From Bacteroidota bacterium (GTDB lineage: Bacteria; Bacteroidota; Bacteroidia; Bacteroidales; VadinHA17), in contig DUOU01000206.1 in NCBI GenBank assembly GCA_012838685.1, positions 1-7,003 of the forward strand: a stretch of DNA of 7,003 nucleotides, read 5' to 3'. Position numbers and translations under genes: made by a program. Below, piece after piece: positions 1-6,475 of the stretch; positions within the stretch are counted from its first letter, which is position 1, and each line of letters opens with the position of its first letter. The notes below the pieces were generated by a model, which ran no database searches, was not told where the DNA came from, and saw only the letters and a list, made by a program, of their open reading frames with translations.

Positions 1-633
1 GTTGAAGCATCGGGGGTTCCTGTAAGTCCCGGAATAATCGTTGCCCATATGGAAGATATTCCCAAAACATCATGTTTATCGTTTCCATTGTTCGTTAAAC
101 CTGTTGCCGAGGGTACCGGTAAGGGCATTACCACCAGAAGTACAGTCCATAATTTTGAAGAGTTGGGCGCGATATGCGGCGATTTATTGGAAAAGTATTC
201 CCAACCGGTGCTGGTGGAAGAATATCTGCCGGGAAGGGAGTTTACTGTTGGCGTGGTGGGCAGCGGCAGAAAATCAACCTGTATTGGGGGTATGGAGATA
301 ATCTGCAAAGATGGTTTGCCATATTCGAATGAGGTAAAGGAGAACTATAAAGATTACGTTGAGTATATCCCCATTGAAAAGGAACTTTGGGAAGAGTGTT
401 CAAAAGTATCTAAAGATGCCTGGGTAGCGCTGGGAGGCGTTGATGCCGGTAGAATCGACCTGAAAGCGGATAGAAACGGAAAAATATGTTTTATCGAAGC
501 CAATCCGCTGGCAGGGCTGAATCCTGTACATTCTGACCTGCCTATTTTATCGGGGATGAGCAATATTTCATACCACGAGTTGATAAATAAAATTGTTGAA
601 TCGGCAATAAAAAGAGGTTCAAATAAAATTTAA
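1..633 (+). CDS. D-Ala-D-Ala ligase-like ATP-grasp enzyme, partial (N-terminus off the left edge)
   Basis: The frame is open from base 1 to a TAA at 631-633, giving 210 visible residues. It starts inside the protein, so the ATG at 49 is an internal methionine. Compared with D-Ala-D-Ala ligases of roughly 300-330 residues, about the first 100 (the N-terminal substrate-binding domain) are missing. Seen in sequence: the ATP-binding lysine in LFVKPVAEGTGKGI (lysine codon at 97) with its glycine-rich loop, the adenine-side acidic stretch VLVEEYLPGREFTV, and the metal-binding elements GRID and FIEANPLAGLNPVHSDLP. The last resembles the Ddl omega-loop but reads NPLAGLNPVHSDLP rather than a canonical NxxPGxTxxSxxP. 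The family joins two amino-acid-like substrates through an acyl-phosphate intermediate, in the cytoplasm. Whether this one makes D-Ala-D-Ala for peptidoglycan or another product is undecided. A second ATP-grasp gene follows 51 bp downstream, so a dedicated paired pathway is more likely than the housekeeping Ddl. Confidence 0.85.
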   Translation, partial: VEASGVPVSPGIIVAHMEDIPKTSCLSFPLFVKPVAEGTGKGITTRSTVHNFEELGAICGDLLEKYSQPVLVEEYLPGREFTVGVVGSGRKSTCIGGMEIICKDGLPYSNEVKENYKDYVEYIPIEKELWEECSKVSKDAWVALGGVDAGRIDLKADRNGKICFIEANPLAGLNPVHSDLPILSGMSNISYHELINKIVESAIKRGSNKI

Positions 634-684
634 GATGGCTGTTCGCTCAACAATTCTGTTCCAAAACAATATTTTAATTATTAT

Positions 685-1656
685 ATGGATCGTTGCCTGA
701 TACTTTACAATAGTCCCGCCGATGAAGCCCTTGCCGACGAAATAGATGTCCTTGAACAGGTGGAATTTGTTTCCAACGGTTTAAGGGAACTTGGGTATAA
801 GGTTGATTATCACGGATTGGGGAATGATTTGGAAAAAGAGATCTTCGCCATCTCCAAATCAGGTTATGATTTCGTATTTAACCTTGTTGAGGCAGTATAC
901 GGATATGCCGAGATACTGCATTTCGTTCCTTCATTGCTCAATCTTTGGAAGATACCTCACTCCGGTTGTCCCGCTGATGCGGCATTTATTACCGCCAACA
1001 AGGTATACTCAAAAAAATTGATGAAATTATGTGGGATACCCATAGCCGAAAATCATAAAATTTCTAACTGGAGGGAACTCACCATAGGTAAAAAATATAT
1101 TTTGAAGCCCGTTTGGGAAGACGGCTCCGTTGGGATTAACGAAGATTCCGTGTTCATTTATGAAGGGAAAAAGCCTTCTATCTTAGAAGACAAAGTTGAT
1201 AGCCATTGGTTTATAGAAAATTATCTCGATGGACGCGAATTTAATGTCAGCATAATAGCCAACAGGAAAGAGCCCTTAGTGCTCCCACCCGCGGAGATGA
1301 CATTCAGGGATTATCCCGAAAATATGCCAAAAATCGTGAGTTACAAGGCAAAATGGGAAGAAAACTCTTTTCAGTACAAACAGAGCGTAAGAAGTTTTGA
1401 TACAGACATTTCGGAATATACCATCAACAAAATGAGAAGTATCGCCATAGATTGCTGGCATCTGTTCAACCTTCATGGATACGCGAGGATCGATATGAGG
1501 ACAAACAAGGAGGGGAAACTGTTTGTTATGGAGGCGAACGCCAATCCATGTATTTCGGCCGACAGTGGCTTTGTCGCCGCCTGTTTCCATCATGGCCTGA
1601 CAAAAAAAGAGATTATCGCCAACATAATAAGCGATTTGAACAATCCTAAAATTTGA
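685..1656 (+). CDS. Second, divergent D-Ala-D-Ala ligase-like ATP-grasp enzyme
   Basis: Complete 323-residue protein with the length and domain order of a Ddl-type ligase. The N-terminal domain covers about residues 1-100. The ATP-grasp core carries YILKPVWEDGSVGI (Lys141 and the flexible glycine loop), WFIENYLDGREFNV (Glu178), SYKAKWEENS around 219-228, GYARIDMR (Arg268, Asp270) and the metal ligands in VMEANANP (Glu283, Asn285). Two substrate-side regions depart from true Ddl. The HGxxGEDG-like loop is replaced by NLVEAVYGYAE (66-76), and the omega-loop is NPCISADSGF. This argues for ATP- and Mg-dependent ligation of a substrate other than two D-alanines. The ATG at 685 is the first possible ATG after the upstream stop; no Shine-Dalgarno is visible, and the leader is A/T-rich. 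It is in the same reading frame as the upstream paralogue, with one TAA between them. The acetyltransferase gene follows directly, so the three probably form an operon. Confidence 0.85.
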   Translation: MDRCLILYNSPADEALADEIDVLEQVEFVSNGLRELGYKVDYHGLGNDLEKEIFAISKSGYDFVFNLVEAVYGYAEILHFVPSLLNLWKIPHSGCPADAAFITANKVYSKKLMKLCGIPIAENHKISNWRELTIGKKYILKPVWEDGSVGINEDSVFIYEGKKPSILEDKVDSHWFIENYLDGREFNVSIIANRKEPLVLPPAEMTFRDYPENMPKIVSYKAKWEENSFQYKQSVRSFDTDISEYTINKMRSIAIDCWHLFNLHGYARIDMRTNKEGKLFVMEANANPCISADSGFVAACFHHGLTKKEIIANIISDLNNPKI

Positions 1657-1682
1657 TTCCCTTTGATTTTATTCAGTTAAAT

Positions 1683-2186
1683 ATGGTGACTTTATCCAAT
1701 AATATCAGTGCGAGCGACAGAACCGCGTTCAGTTCTATACTTGAATCATCGGGTTATTTCTACGATTTTGAAGTTGACGTCGCATTGTCACTCCTTGACG
1801 AATCTATTGCTAAAGGTCAGAAAGAGAGTGGTTATTATTGGATAAAAATCATTGACAACGATAAAATTGTGGGTTTCGCTGTATTTGGCCCCAATCCCTG
1901 CACTACGCATTCGTGGGATCTATATTGGATCGCGATCCATGAACAGATGAGAAACAAACATTTGGGAGCTTTTTTGCTTAAGGCTGTTGAAGAATCTGTA
2001 GAAGATAAAATGGGTAGAATTATATGGATAGAGACATCTGGCAGGCCATTATATGAACCAACACAACATTTCTATATAAAAAATGGTTACGAACTCCACG
2101 CATTTTTGAAAGATTATTATGGTGTTGATGATGATAAACTGGTATTCAGAAAAGAGATCTCTCCTACTTCCTCAAGGAAAAAGTAA
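1683..2186 (+). CDS. GNAT-family N-acetyltransferase
   Basis: A 167-residue protein with the GNAT fold pattern: helix region SASDRTAFSSILES, strands YYWIKIIDNDKIVGFAVFG, the strand WDLYWIAI leading into the acetyl-CoA loop and helix RNKHLGAFLLKAVEES, strand RIIWIETS, and the closing HFYIKNGYEL motif. The family transfers an acetyl group from acetyl-CoA to an amine. The substrate cannot be read from sequence, but the position behind two ATP-grasp ligases suggests it modifies or protects the same metabolite. The usual [RQ]xxGx[GA] pyrophosphate loop reads RNKHLG, with His93 where the first glycine is expected. The start is uncertain. ATG at 1683 lies 26 bp past the upstream stop. An in-frame TTG at 1653 overlaps that stop (TTGA) and would add ten residues. 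I prefer ATG because neither site has a Shine-Dalgarno. The last 23 bp overlap the convergent sensor-kinase gene. Confidence 0.82.
   Translation: MVTLSNNISASDRTAFSSILESSGYFYDFEVDVALSLLDESIAKGQKESGYYWIKIIDNDKIVGFAVFGPNPCTTHSWDLYWIAIHEQMRNKHLGAFLLKAVEESVEDKMGRIIWIETSGRPLYEPTQHFYIKNGYELHAFLKDYYGVDDDKLVFRKEISPTSSRKK
2164..2186. other. Tail-to-tail gene overlap of two convergent operons
   Basis: The acetyltransferase stop (TAA at 2184-2186, + strand) lies inside the 3' end of the sensor-kinase gene, whose stop (TAG) is at 2164-2166 on the - strand. Both C-termini are encoded by the same 23 bp. No hairpin followed by a T-run fits between the genes, so transcripts from either side probably run into each other. 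Confidence 0.85.
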
Positions 2187-3414
2187 CCTTAAAACCTGTG
2201 TTGTTTTGGTTTGATGCCGCTACCGTACCACCGTGGTACATAATTGCGTGACGAACGATTGACAAACCAAGGCCCGATCCCCCGTCCTCTCTGGATCGCC
2301 CACCATTAACCCTGAAGAATCTTTCAAAAATTCTGTTCAAATAATTTTCATCAACCCCTATACCAGTATCCGATACGCTGAAGAAATAAAATTCGCTGTC
2401 CTCGCTTGTTAGTTCTATTTTGAGAGTTATCCACTTCCCGGCGTGCTTCAGTGAATTCTCTATCAAATTCCTGAAAATAGAATAGATAAGAGTCTGGTTT
2501 CCTATTATAGTAATGTTTTGGGGCAAACTATTTTCAACCTTGACCGAATTCTCGTTAATTTTACCGGCAAACTCTTCAATTACATCTTTCACGATTTCAG
2601 AGACAAAAACTTTTTCTTTCTTGAACAGTTGATCGGCTTCCCCAAGTTTGGAGAGCAGGGCAACATCCCGTAAAAGATCCGATAATCTCACGGCCGCATC
2701 GTATGTTCTTCTGGTAAAAGCTATTCTTTTGTTCTCAGGCAGATCTTCCTCCAATAGAGTCTCAGCATATCCCCTTATAGCGCTAACAGGTGTCCTTAGT
2801 TCATGAGCTATGGAATTGGTCATTTCCGACTTAAGATCCATTCTCGCCTTTTGCTGGGCAAGGACATCGGCCTTTAACCGCGATATGTCCCTTCCAAATC
2901 TTGTCGCAATTTGCCATAAAAAGAATATCGAGATAACGAACAGACTCAACGCCAAGATGATGAAAGAGCGTCCAGCCTGGAGAAAATTTTTTATTTCAAC
3001 ATCATACGGAAGAGCCGCACGGATAAAACCACTCTCAACTTTTTTAGCGTAATATACAAATGGAACTCCAACAGATTCTGATCGTCTTATATCCGATCCA
3101 CTTCCATTAACAATAGCTTCCTTGATTTCTGGGCGACTAAAATGGTTTTCCATCTCATCGATATCACCTATATTATTGTCGTATATAACCTCTCCTCCAT
3201 TATTGATCACAGTTATCCTTATATTACCCGGCAGAGAATTGTCATGATAATCCTTTTCCGCAATATTGCAATATATACTGAGCTGTTCTTCAATAAGATG
3301 CCTTTTATATTGTTTTTCCCTAACCTGTTGGTACCAGACCACCGTTCCGGTAAAAACAATAAAAACAATAAAGAAATAAAGAAACAGCCGAGTTCTGTAA
3401 TCAATCTTTATCAT
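2164..3414 (-). CDS. phoR: PhoR-type membrane sensor histidine kinase
   Basis: A 416-residue inner-membrane kinase. Membrane segments are at about 9-29 and 149-168. They enclose an extracytoplasmic sensor domain of about 120 residues (RITVINNGGEVIYDN, HFSRPEIKEA, FIRAALP), which looks PAS-like and resembles the PhoR/WalK-type sensor region of other phyla. A short helical linker leads to the dimerisation domain with SIAHELRTP (phosphoacceptor His204). The catalytic domain has the N-box NLIENSLKHA (316-325), G1 DTGIGV (349-354), F-box RIFERFFRV (361-369) and G2 GGSGLGLSIV (378-387), so it appears fully active. Only about 35 residues separate the second membrane segment from His204, leaving no room for HAMP or cytoplasmic PAS domains. 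It phosphorylates the adjacent regulator, whose stop is 3 bp upstream of this ATG, so the two are cotranscribed. The name phoR rests on its position next to pst-phoU. Confidence 0.88.
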   Translation of the reverse strand: MIKIDYRTRLFLYFFIVFIVFTGTVVWYQQVREKQYKRHLIEEQLSIYCNIAEKDYHDNSLPGNIRITVINNGGEVIYDNNIGDIDEMENHFSRPEIKEAIVNGSGSDIRRSESVGVPFVYYAKKVESGFIRAALPYDVEIKNFLQAGRSFIILALSLFVISIFFLWQIATRFGRDISRLKADVLAQQKARMDLKSEMTNSIAHELRTPVSAIRGYAETLLEEDLPENKRIAFTRRTYDAAVRLSDLLRDVALLSKLGEADQLFKKEKVFVSEIVKDVIEEFAGKINENSVKVENSLPQNITIIGNQTLIYSIFRNLIENSLKHAGKWITLKIELTSEDSEFYFFSVSDTGIGVDENYLNRIFERFFRVNGGRSREDGGSGLGLSIVRHAIMYHGGTVAASNQNNTGFKVTFSLRK

Positions 3415-3417
3415 AAT

Positions 3418-4083
3418 CTATTTTTTTGCCAAACAATACCCATAGCCACTCCGATTAATAAGAAGACGTCCTCCTGAAAGAAGTTTTTTCCTTAGTCTGG
3501 CGAGGTGAACATCAACCGTTCTGGCCTCAACAATGGTACCATCCGGCCATACCTTCAAAAGCAGGTCTTCTCTTGATAATATTCTGCCAGGGGTCTGCAT
3601 TAATGCCACTAAAAGCATATATTCCGTTTTTGTCAACATTACCGCCTCTCCGTCAACCCTAACCGATTTATTCAACAAATCTAATGTAATATTTTCGAAA
3701 ACCAGTATATCCGCTTTCTGGGGCGCACGGGCCAAAACAGCTTTGACCCTGGCAATAACCTCTTTAACCGAGAACGGTTTAGCGATATAATCGTCGGCTC
3801 CCAAAGAAAAACCATGAAGAAGATCTGATTCAGTGTCCAAGGCCGTGAGAAAAATTATTGGGATATCATTTCTGATTTTTCTTATTTTTTCCGCTGTCTG
3901 GAATCCATTGATCCCGCTCATCATCACATCAAGCAAGATCAGTCTGTAATCATCCGACTGCTCGACAAGCGCGACCGCCTCTTCTCCCGATGTAGCGGTT
4001 TCAACATCATAATCGTTCTTCTGCAGGTTATACGCCAAAATATCCAAAAGATCCTGTTCATCGTCAACTATCAAAATTTTCAT
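3418..4083 (-). CDS. phoB: PhoB/OmpR-family response regulator
   Basis: A 221-residue two-domain regulator. The receiver domain (about 1-118) has the acidic pair Asp7-Asp8, phosphoacceptor Asp52 in LLDVMMSG, Thr80 and Lys102 (IAKPF), all the residues needed for phosphorylation. The C-terminal winged-helix DNA-binding domain (about 127-220) has the OmpR-type trans-activation loop (ILSREDLLLKVWP), recognition helix TVDVHLARLRKKL and wing RSGYGYCLAKK. By family, it binds direct repeats upstream of Pho-regulon promoters when phosphorylated by the kinase encoded 3 bp downstream. The leader directly before the ATG is A/T-rich without a Shine-Dalgarno. A 106-bp gap separates it from phoU, leaving room for its own promoter. 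Assignment as PhoB rather than another OmpR-type regulator comes from the pst-phoU context and the PhoR-like partner. Confidence 0.9.
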   Translation of the reverse strand: MKILIVDDEQDLLDILAYNLQKNDYDVETATSGEEAVALVEQSDDYRLILLDVMMSGINGFQTAEKIRKIRNDIPIIFLTALDTESDLLHGFSLGADDYIAKPFSVKEVIARVKAVLARAPQKADILVFENITLDLLNKSVRVDGEAVMLTKTEYMLLVALMQTPGRILSREDLLLKVWPDGTIVEARTVDVHLARLRKKLLSGGRLLINRSGYGYCLAKK

Positions 4084-4189
4084 TTTTAAGAAATTTTTTG
4101 TTGTTATAAGTAAGAGAAGAATAGTTTAATCATACATTCCTAGTGAAACTTTTGATCTATACAATGCGATTCCGGTTTGAAAAATAAAG
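4084..4189 (-). promoter_or_regulatory. Candidate regulatory gap upstream of the phoB-like gene
   Basis: This is the only sizeable non-coding gap in the - strand block. On the - strand, TATGAT at 4134-4129 resembles a -10 element and would place a transcript start about 40 nt before the phoB ATG, but no convincing -35 or Bacteroidota -33 TTTG partner is visible. No E. coli-style Pho box (TGTCA repeats) is present. An imperfect repeat pair lies just upstream of the candidate -10. No hairpin-plus-T-run terminator for phoU was found. Confidence 0.3.
4136..4182. repeat. Imperfect direct repeat, possible regulator-binding half-sites
   Basis: On the + strand, ATTCCTAGTGAAA (4136-4148) and ATTCCGGTTTGAAA (4169-4182) share the ATTCC and TGAAA ends with a variable centre. 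Their 5' ends are 33 bp apart, about three helical turns and three times the 11-bp spacing used by PhoB-type regulators. This could be autoregulation of the phoBR pair or chance in A/T-rich DNA. Confidence 0.25.
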
Positions 4190-4852
4190 TTAAAATTTTT
4201 GATGCCGAAGTTCCTCGGCTTCTACGAAGAAAACAATATCTTCAGCAATATTACCGGTTCTGTCGCCTATTCTTTCAATTCTCCTGATAACAGAGTTAAG
4301 ATGCAGTACTTCAAGAGCCTCTTCGGGATTTTCCGCGACATATTCAGCAAGTGACTCAATAGCGTTACCATATAGATTATCTACCTGGTTATCCGTTTTC
4401 AAAATCTCGCCGCACAAGTGGCTGTCCTCATTGATCAGAGCCGTTCTCGCGCTTAAAAACATCCCTTCAGTAAGCCTCATCATCTCTTCAAGTCGCAACT
4501 TTTCATACAAAACCTTATCGATAGGTTTTGTCTGATCGTACAGAACAAAAAGAGCGATGTTCTCCGCGAAGTCGGCTATTCTCTCCAAATTGTTGGTAAT
4601 CTTGAATATTGATATCACGAAACGAAAATCAAGAGCCACGGGCGAAAACAGGGCAATAAAACTTTCGCAATAGTGATCCACCAGCAACTCCTGCGCGTTA
4701 ACCACTCTCTCTTTGGCAATAATCTCCCTTGCGAGTGTCTTATCAGATTTTCTCAGGGCTTCATATGACTTAATTAACTGTCCCTGTACCAAATTCCACA
4801 TCTCTATATGGTGGTTTTTCAGTATTTTTATCTCATTTTCAATATGTTTCAT
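4190..4852 (-). CDS. phoU: PhoU, phosphate-signalling regulator
   Basis: A 220-residue, all-helical protein of normal PhoU length, with the two symmetrical three-helix-bundle repeats expected of the family. The metal-binding signatures are clear: NLERIADFAENIA (88-100; Glu90, Asp94, Asn98) in repeat one and RRIERIGDRTGNIAED (190-205; Glu193, Asp197, Asn201) in repeat two. PhoU sits at the cytoplasmic face and relays the transport state of PstCAB to PhoR, keeping the Pho regulon off when phosphate is plentiful; it also restrains uptake. The gene follows pstB by 15 bp and is followed by the phoB-like and phoR-like genes, the order expected if transporter and sensor are coupled. The ATG at 4852 has no visible Shine-Dalgarno. 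Confidence 0.95.
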   Translation of the reverse strand: MKHIENEIKILKNHHIEMWNLVQGQLIKSYEALRKSDKTLAREIIAKERVVNAQELLVDHYCESFIALFSPVALDFRFVISIFKITNNLERIADFAENIALFVLYDQTKPIDKVLYEKLRLEEMMRLTEGMFLSARTALINEDSHLCGEILKTDNQVDNLYGNAIESLAEYVAENPEEALEVLHLNSVIRRIERIGDRTGNIAEDIVFFVEAEELRHQKF

Positions 4853-4867
4853 GCTACGTCTATTTAT

Positions 4868-5620
4868 TTATCCAAATCTTCCCGTTATATAATTTTGAGT
4901 CGCCTCTAACCGAGGTTTCAAGAACATCTGCCTTGTTTCCCCATATTCAATCAGCTCACCAAGATAAAAAAAAGCTGTTTTATCGGAGATTCTCGAGGCT
5001 TGTTGCATATTATGGGTCACTATTACTATAGTATAATCATTCCTCAATGTAAATATAAGATCCTCTATTTTGGAGGTTGACAATGGATCCAAAGCTGAAG
5101 CAGGCTCATCCATCAGGATTATTTTTGGTTTTATCGCCAAGGCTCTTGCTATGCACAGTCTTTGTTGTTGCCCTCCTGAAAGTTCAAATGCCGACTTTTT
5201 CAGCTGATCTTTCACCTCATCCCATAAAGCGGCGCTTTTTAAAGAATTCTCCACAACCTCTTCCAACACATATCTGTCCTTTTCGCCCGCGACCCTCAAA
5301 CCGTAGGCTACGTTTTCAAATATTGATTTTGGAAACGGATTTGGTTTTTGAAATACCATTCCCACCTTTGTTCTCAACGAATCTACGTCAACTTTTTTAT
5401 CGTATATATTCTGCCCATCAATAATCAGATTGCCTGTCATTCTGGTATTATCAATAAGATCGTTCATCCTGTTCATCAATCGCAAAAATGTTGATTTTCC
5501 ACAACCCGACGGACCAATTAAAGCTGTCACACTATTCTCTTCGATACCCATTGAAATTCCTTTCAGAGCATGAAAATCGCCATAATAAAAATCTATATTT
5601 TCAGCTGAAATAATATCCAT
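4868..5620 (-). CDS. pstB: PstB, ATPase subunit of the high-affinity phosphate ABC transporter
   Basis: A 250-residue ABC ATPase with every catalytic motif intact: Walker A GPSGCGKST (36-44), Q-loop Gln91 in MVFQKPNPFPKSI, signature LSGGQQQR (147-154), Walker B IILMDEP (167-173), D-loop SALD (175-178) and switch His203 (VTHNM). The Q-loop stretch FQKPNPFPKSIFENVAYGLR and the spacing RLMNRMNDLI are diagnostic of PstB rather than other ABC ATPases. It hydrolyses ATP on the cytoplasmic side to drive phosphate through PstC-PstA. The C-terminal ATQNYITGRFG matches what I recall for Bacteroidales PstB. The start codon directly abuts the pstA stop with no spacer or Shine-Dalgarno, suggesting translational coupling. 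Confidence 0.97.
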   Translation of the reverse strand: MDIISAENIDFYYGDFHALKGISMGIEENSVTALIGPSGCGKSTFLRLMNRMNDLIDNTRMTGNLIIDGQNIYDKKVDVDSLRTKVGMVFQKPNPFPKSIFENVAYGLRVAGEKDRYVLEEVVENSLKSAALWDEVKDQLKKSAFELSGGQQQRLCIARALAIKPKIILMDEPASALDPLSTSKIEDLIFTLRNDYTIVIVTHNMQQASRISDKTAFFYLGELIEYGETRQMFLKPRLEATQNYITGRFG

Positions 5621-6475
5621 TTATTTAACTTTTTTATTGAAAACATTTCTTATTGTGCTTGCCAATATATTAATTATCAACACTATAATAATCAATACCA
5701 ATGCCGTGCCATATGCCATGGGACGCGCGGCCTCAATATCGGTTCCACTTGTCGACAATACATATAAATGGTAAGGCAAGGCCATCACCTGATCAAAGAT
5801 CGAAGAGGGCAACTTGGGCAGGAAATACGCGGCAACTGTAAAAAGAATAGGAGCCGTTTCTCCCGACACCCTCCCAATTGAGATAATCAATCCGGTTAAA
5901 ATATTTGGAACCGCCATAGGTAAAACCACTTTGTTTATGGTCTGTAATTTAGTGGCTCCCAAAGCCCTGCTTCCGTTTCTAAATGAATTGGGAATCGCTT
6001 TCAGAGACTCTTCGGTTGTTCTGATAACAATAGGGAGAACAAGAAGGCCCAATGTAAAAGACCCGGCAATAATACTATCCCCAAAGCCCAGAGTATTCAC
6101 GAATAAAGCCATTCCAAAGAGACCAAACACTATCGAGGGAATGCTTGCCAAATTGTTTGTCATTATCCTAATGAACTTCACGAACAGGTTATTCGCCGCA
6201 TATTCATTTATGTAGATGCCCGACATCACACCAATCGGGAAAGCTATCACCATAGATCCAACTACAAGGCATAGTGTTCCAACTATTGCCGGAAAAATCC
6301 CCCCTTCCGTCATACCTTCGGTTGGCGCGGTTGTCAGAAACTCCCAGGATATGACACCCGCTCCCTTAATAAAAATGAACACCAGTATCCAGGCCAACAA
6401 CCCGACAACTATCAATGCCATCATCCTGAAAGTCCAAAATACCAGTGCCTGTTTTTTCTGTTTTCCTGTCATCAC
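5621..6475 (-). CDS. pstA: PstA, phosphate ABC transporter permease
   Basis: A 284-residue permease of normal PstA length. Six membrane segments can be placed at about 18-37, 62-85, 112-130, 134-152, 190-216 and 254-275. The cytoplasmic EAA coupling loop, ESLKAIPNSFRNGSRALGAT (156-175), docks onto PstB. GRVSGETAPILF (201-212) is the conserved PstA signature near the phosphate path. It pairs with PstC to form the inner-membrane channel. The start is ambiguous by one codon: GTG at 6475 overlaps the pstC stop as GTGA, and ATG at 6472 follows immediately as TGATG. Either way the gene is translationally coupled to pstC. The length of the extracytoplasmic and membrane segments is unremarkable. Confidence 0.96.
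   Translation of the reverse strand: MMTGKQKKQALVFWTFRMMALIVVGLLAWILVFIFIKGAGVISWEFLTTAPTEGMTEGGIFPAIVGTLCLVVGSMVIAFPIGVMSGIYINEYAANNLFVKFIRIMTNNLASIPSIVFGLFGMALFVNTLGFGDSIIAGSFTLGLLVLPIVIRTTEESLKAIPNSFRNGSRALGATKLQTINKVVLPMAVPNILTGLIISIGRVSGETAPILFTVAAYFLPKLPSSIFDQVMALPYHLYVLSTSGTDIEAARPMAYGTALVLIIIVLIINILASTIRNVFNKKVK

Noticed and set aside
1276..1593. Open frame of 105 codons on the - strand inside the second ATP-grasp gene
   Set aside because: It overlaps the conserved metal-binding region of the ligase on the opposite strand and shows no domain of its own.
2153..2162. Palindrome AGAGATCTCT next to the kinase stop, with TTTTC following on the - strand
   Set aside because: With any loop the stem is three base pairs or fewer, so it cannot act as an intrinsic terminator; it lies within acetyltransferase coding sequence.
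2225..2239. Perfect inverted repeat GTACCAC-C-GTGGTAC, a possible terminator for the + strand cassette
   Set aside because: The loop would be one base (about a 5-bp stem with a realistic loop), no T-run follows on either strand, and the bases encode the conserved kinase segment YHGGT.
4151..4160. TATAGAT on the - strand as a -10 element for phoB
   Set aside because: No matching -35 or -33 element at proper spacing; it lies between the two repeat copies, and the TATGAT further downstream is at least as plausible. Both remain weak.
5077..5424. Open frame of 115 codons on the + strand inside pstB
   Set aside because: It runs antisense to the PstB Q-loop, signature and Walker B motifs, and its translation has no recognisable domain.
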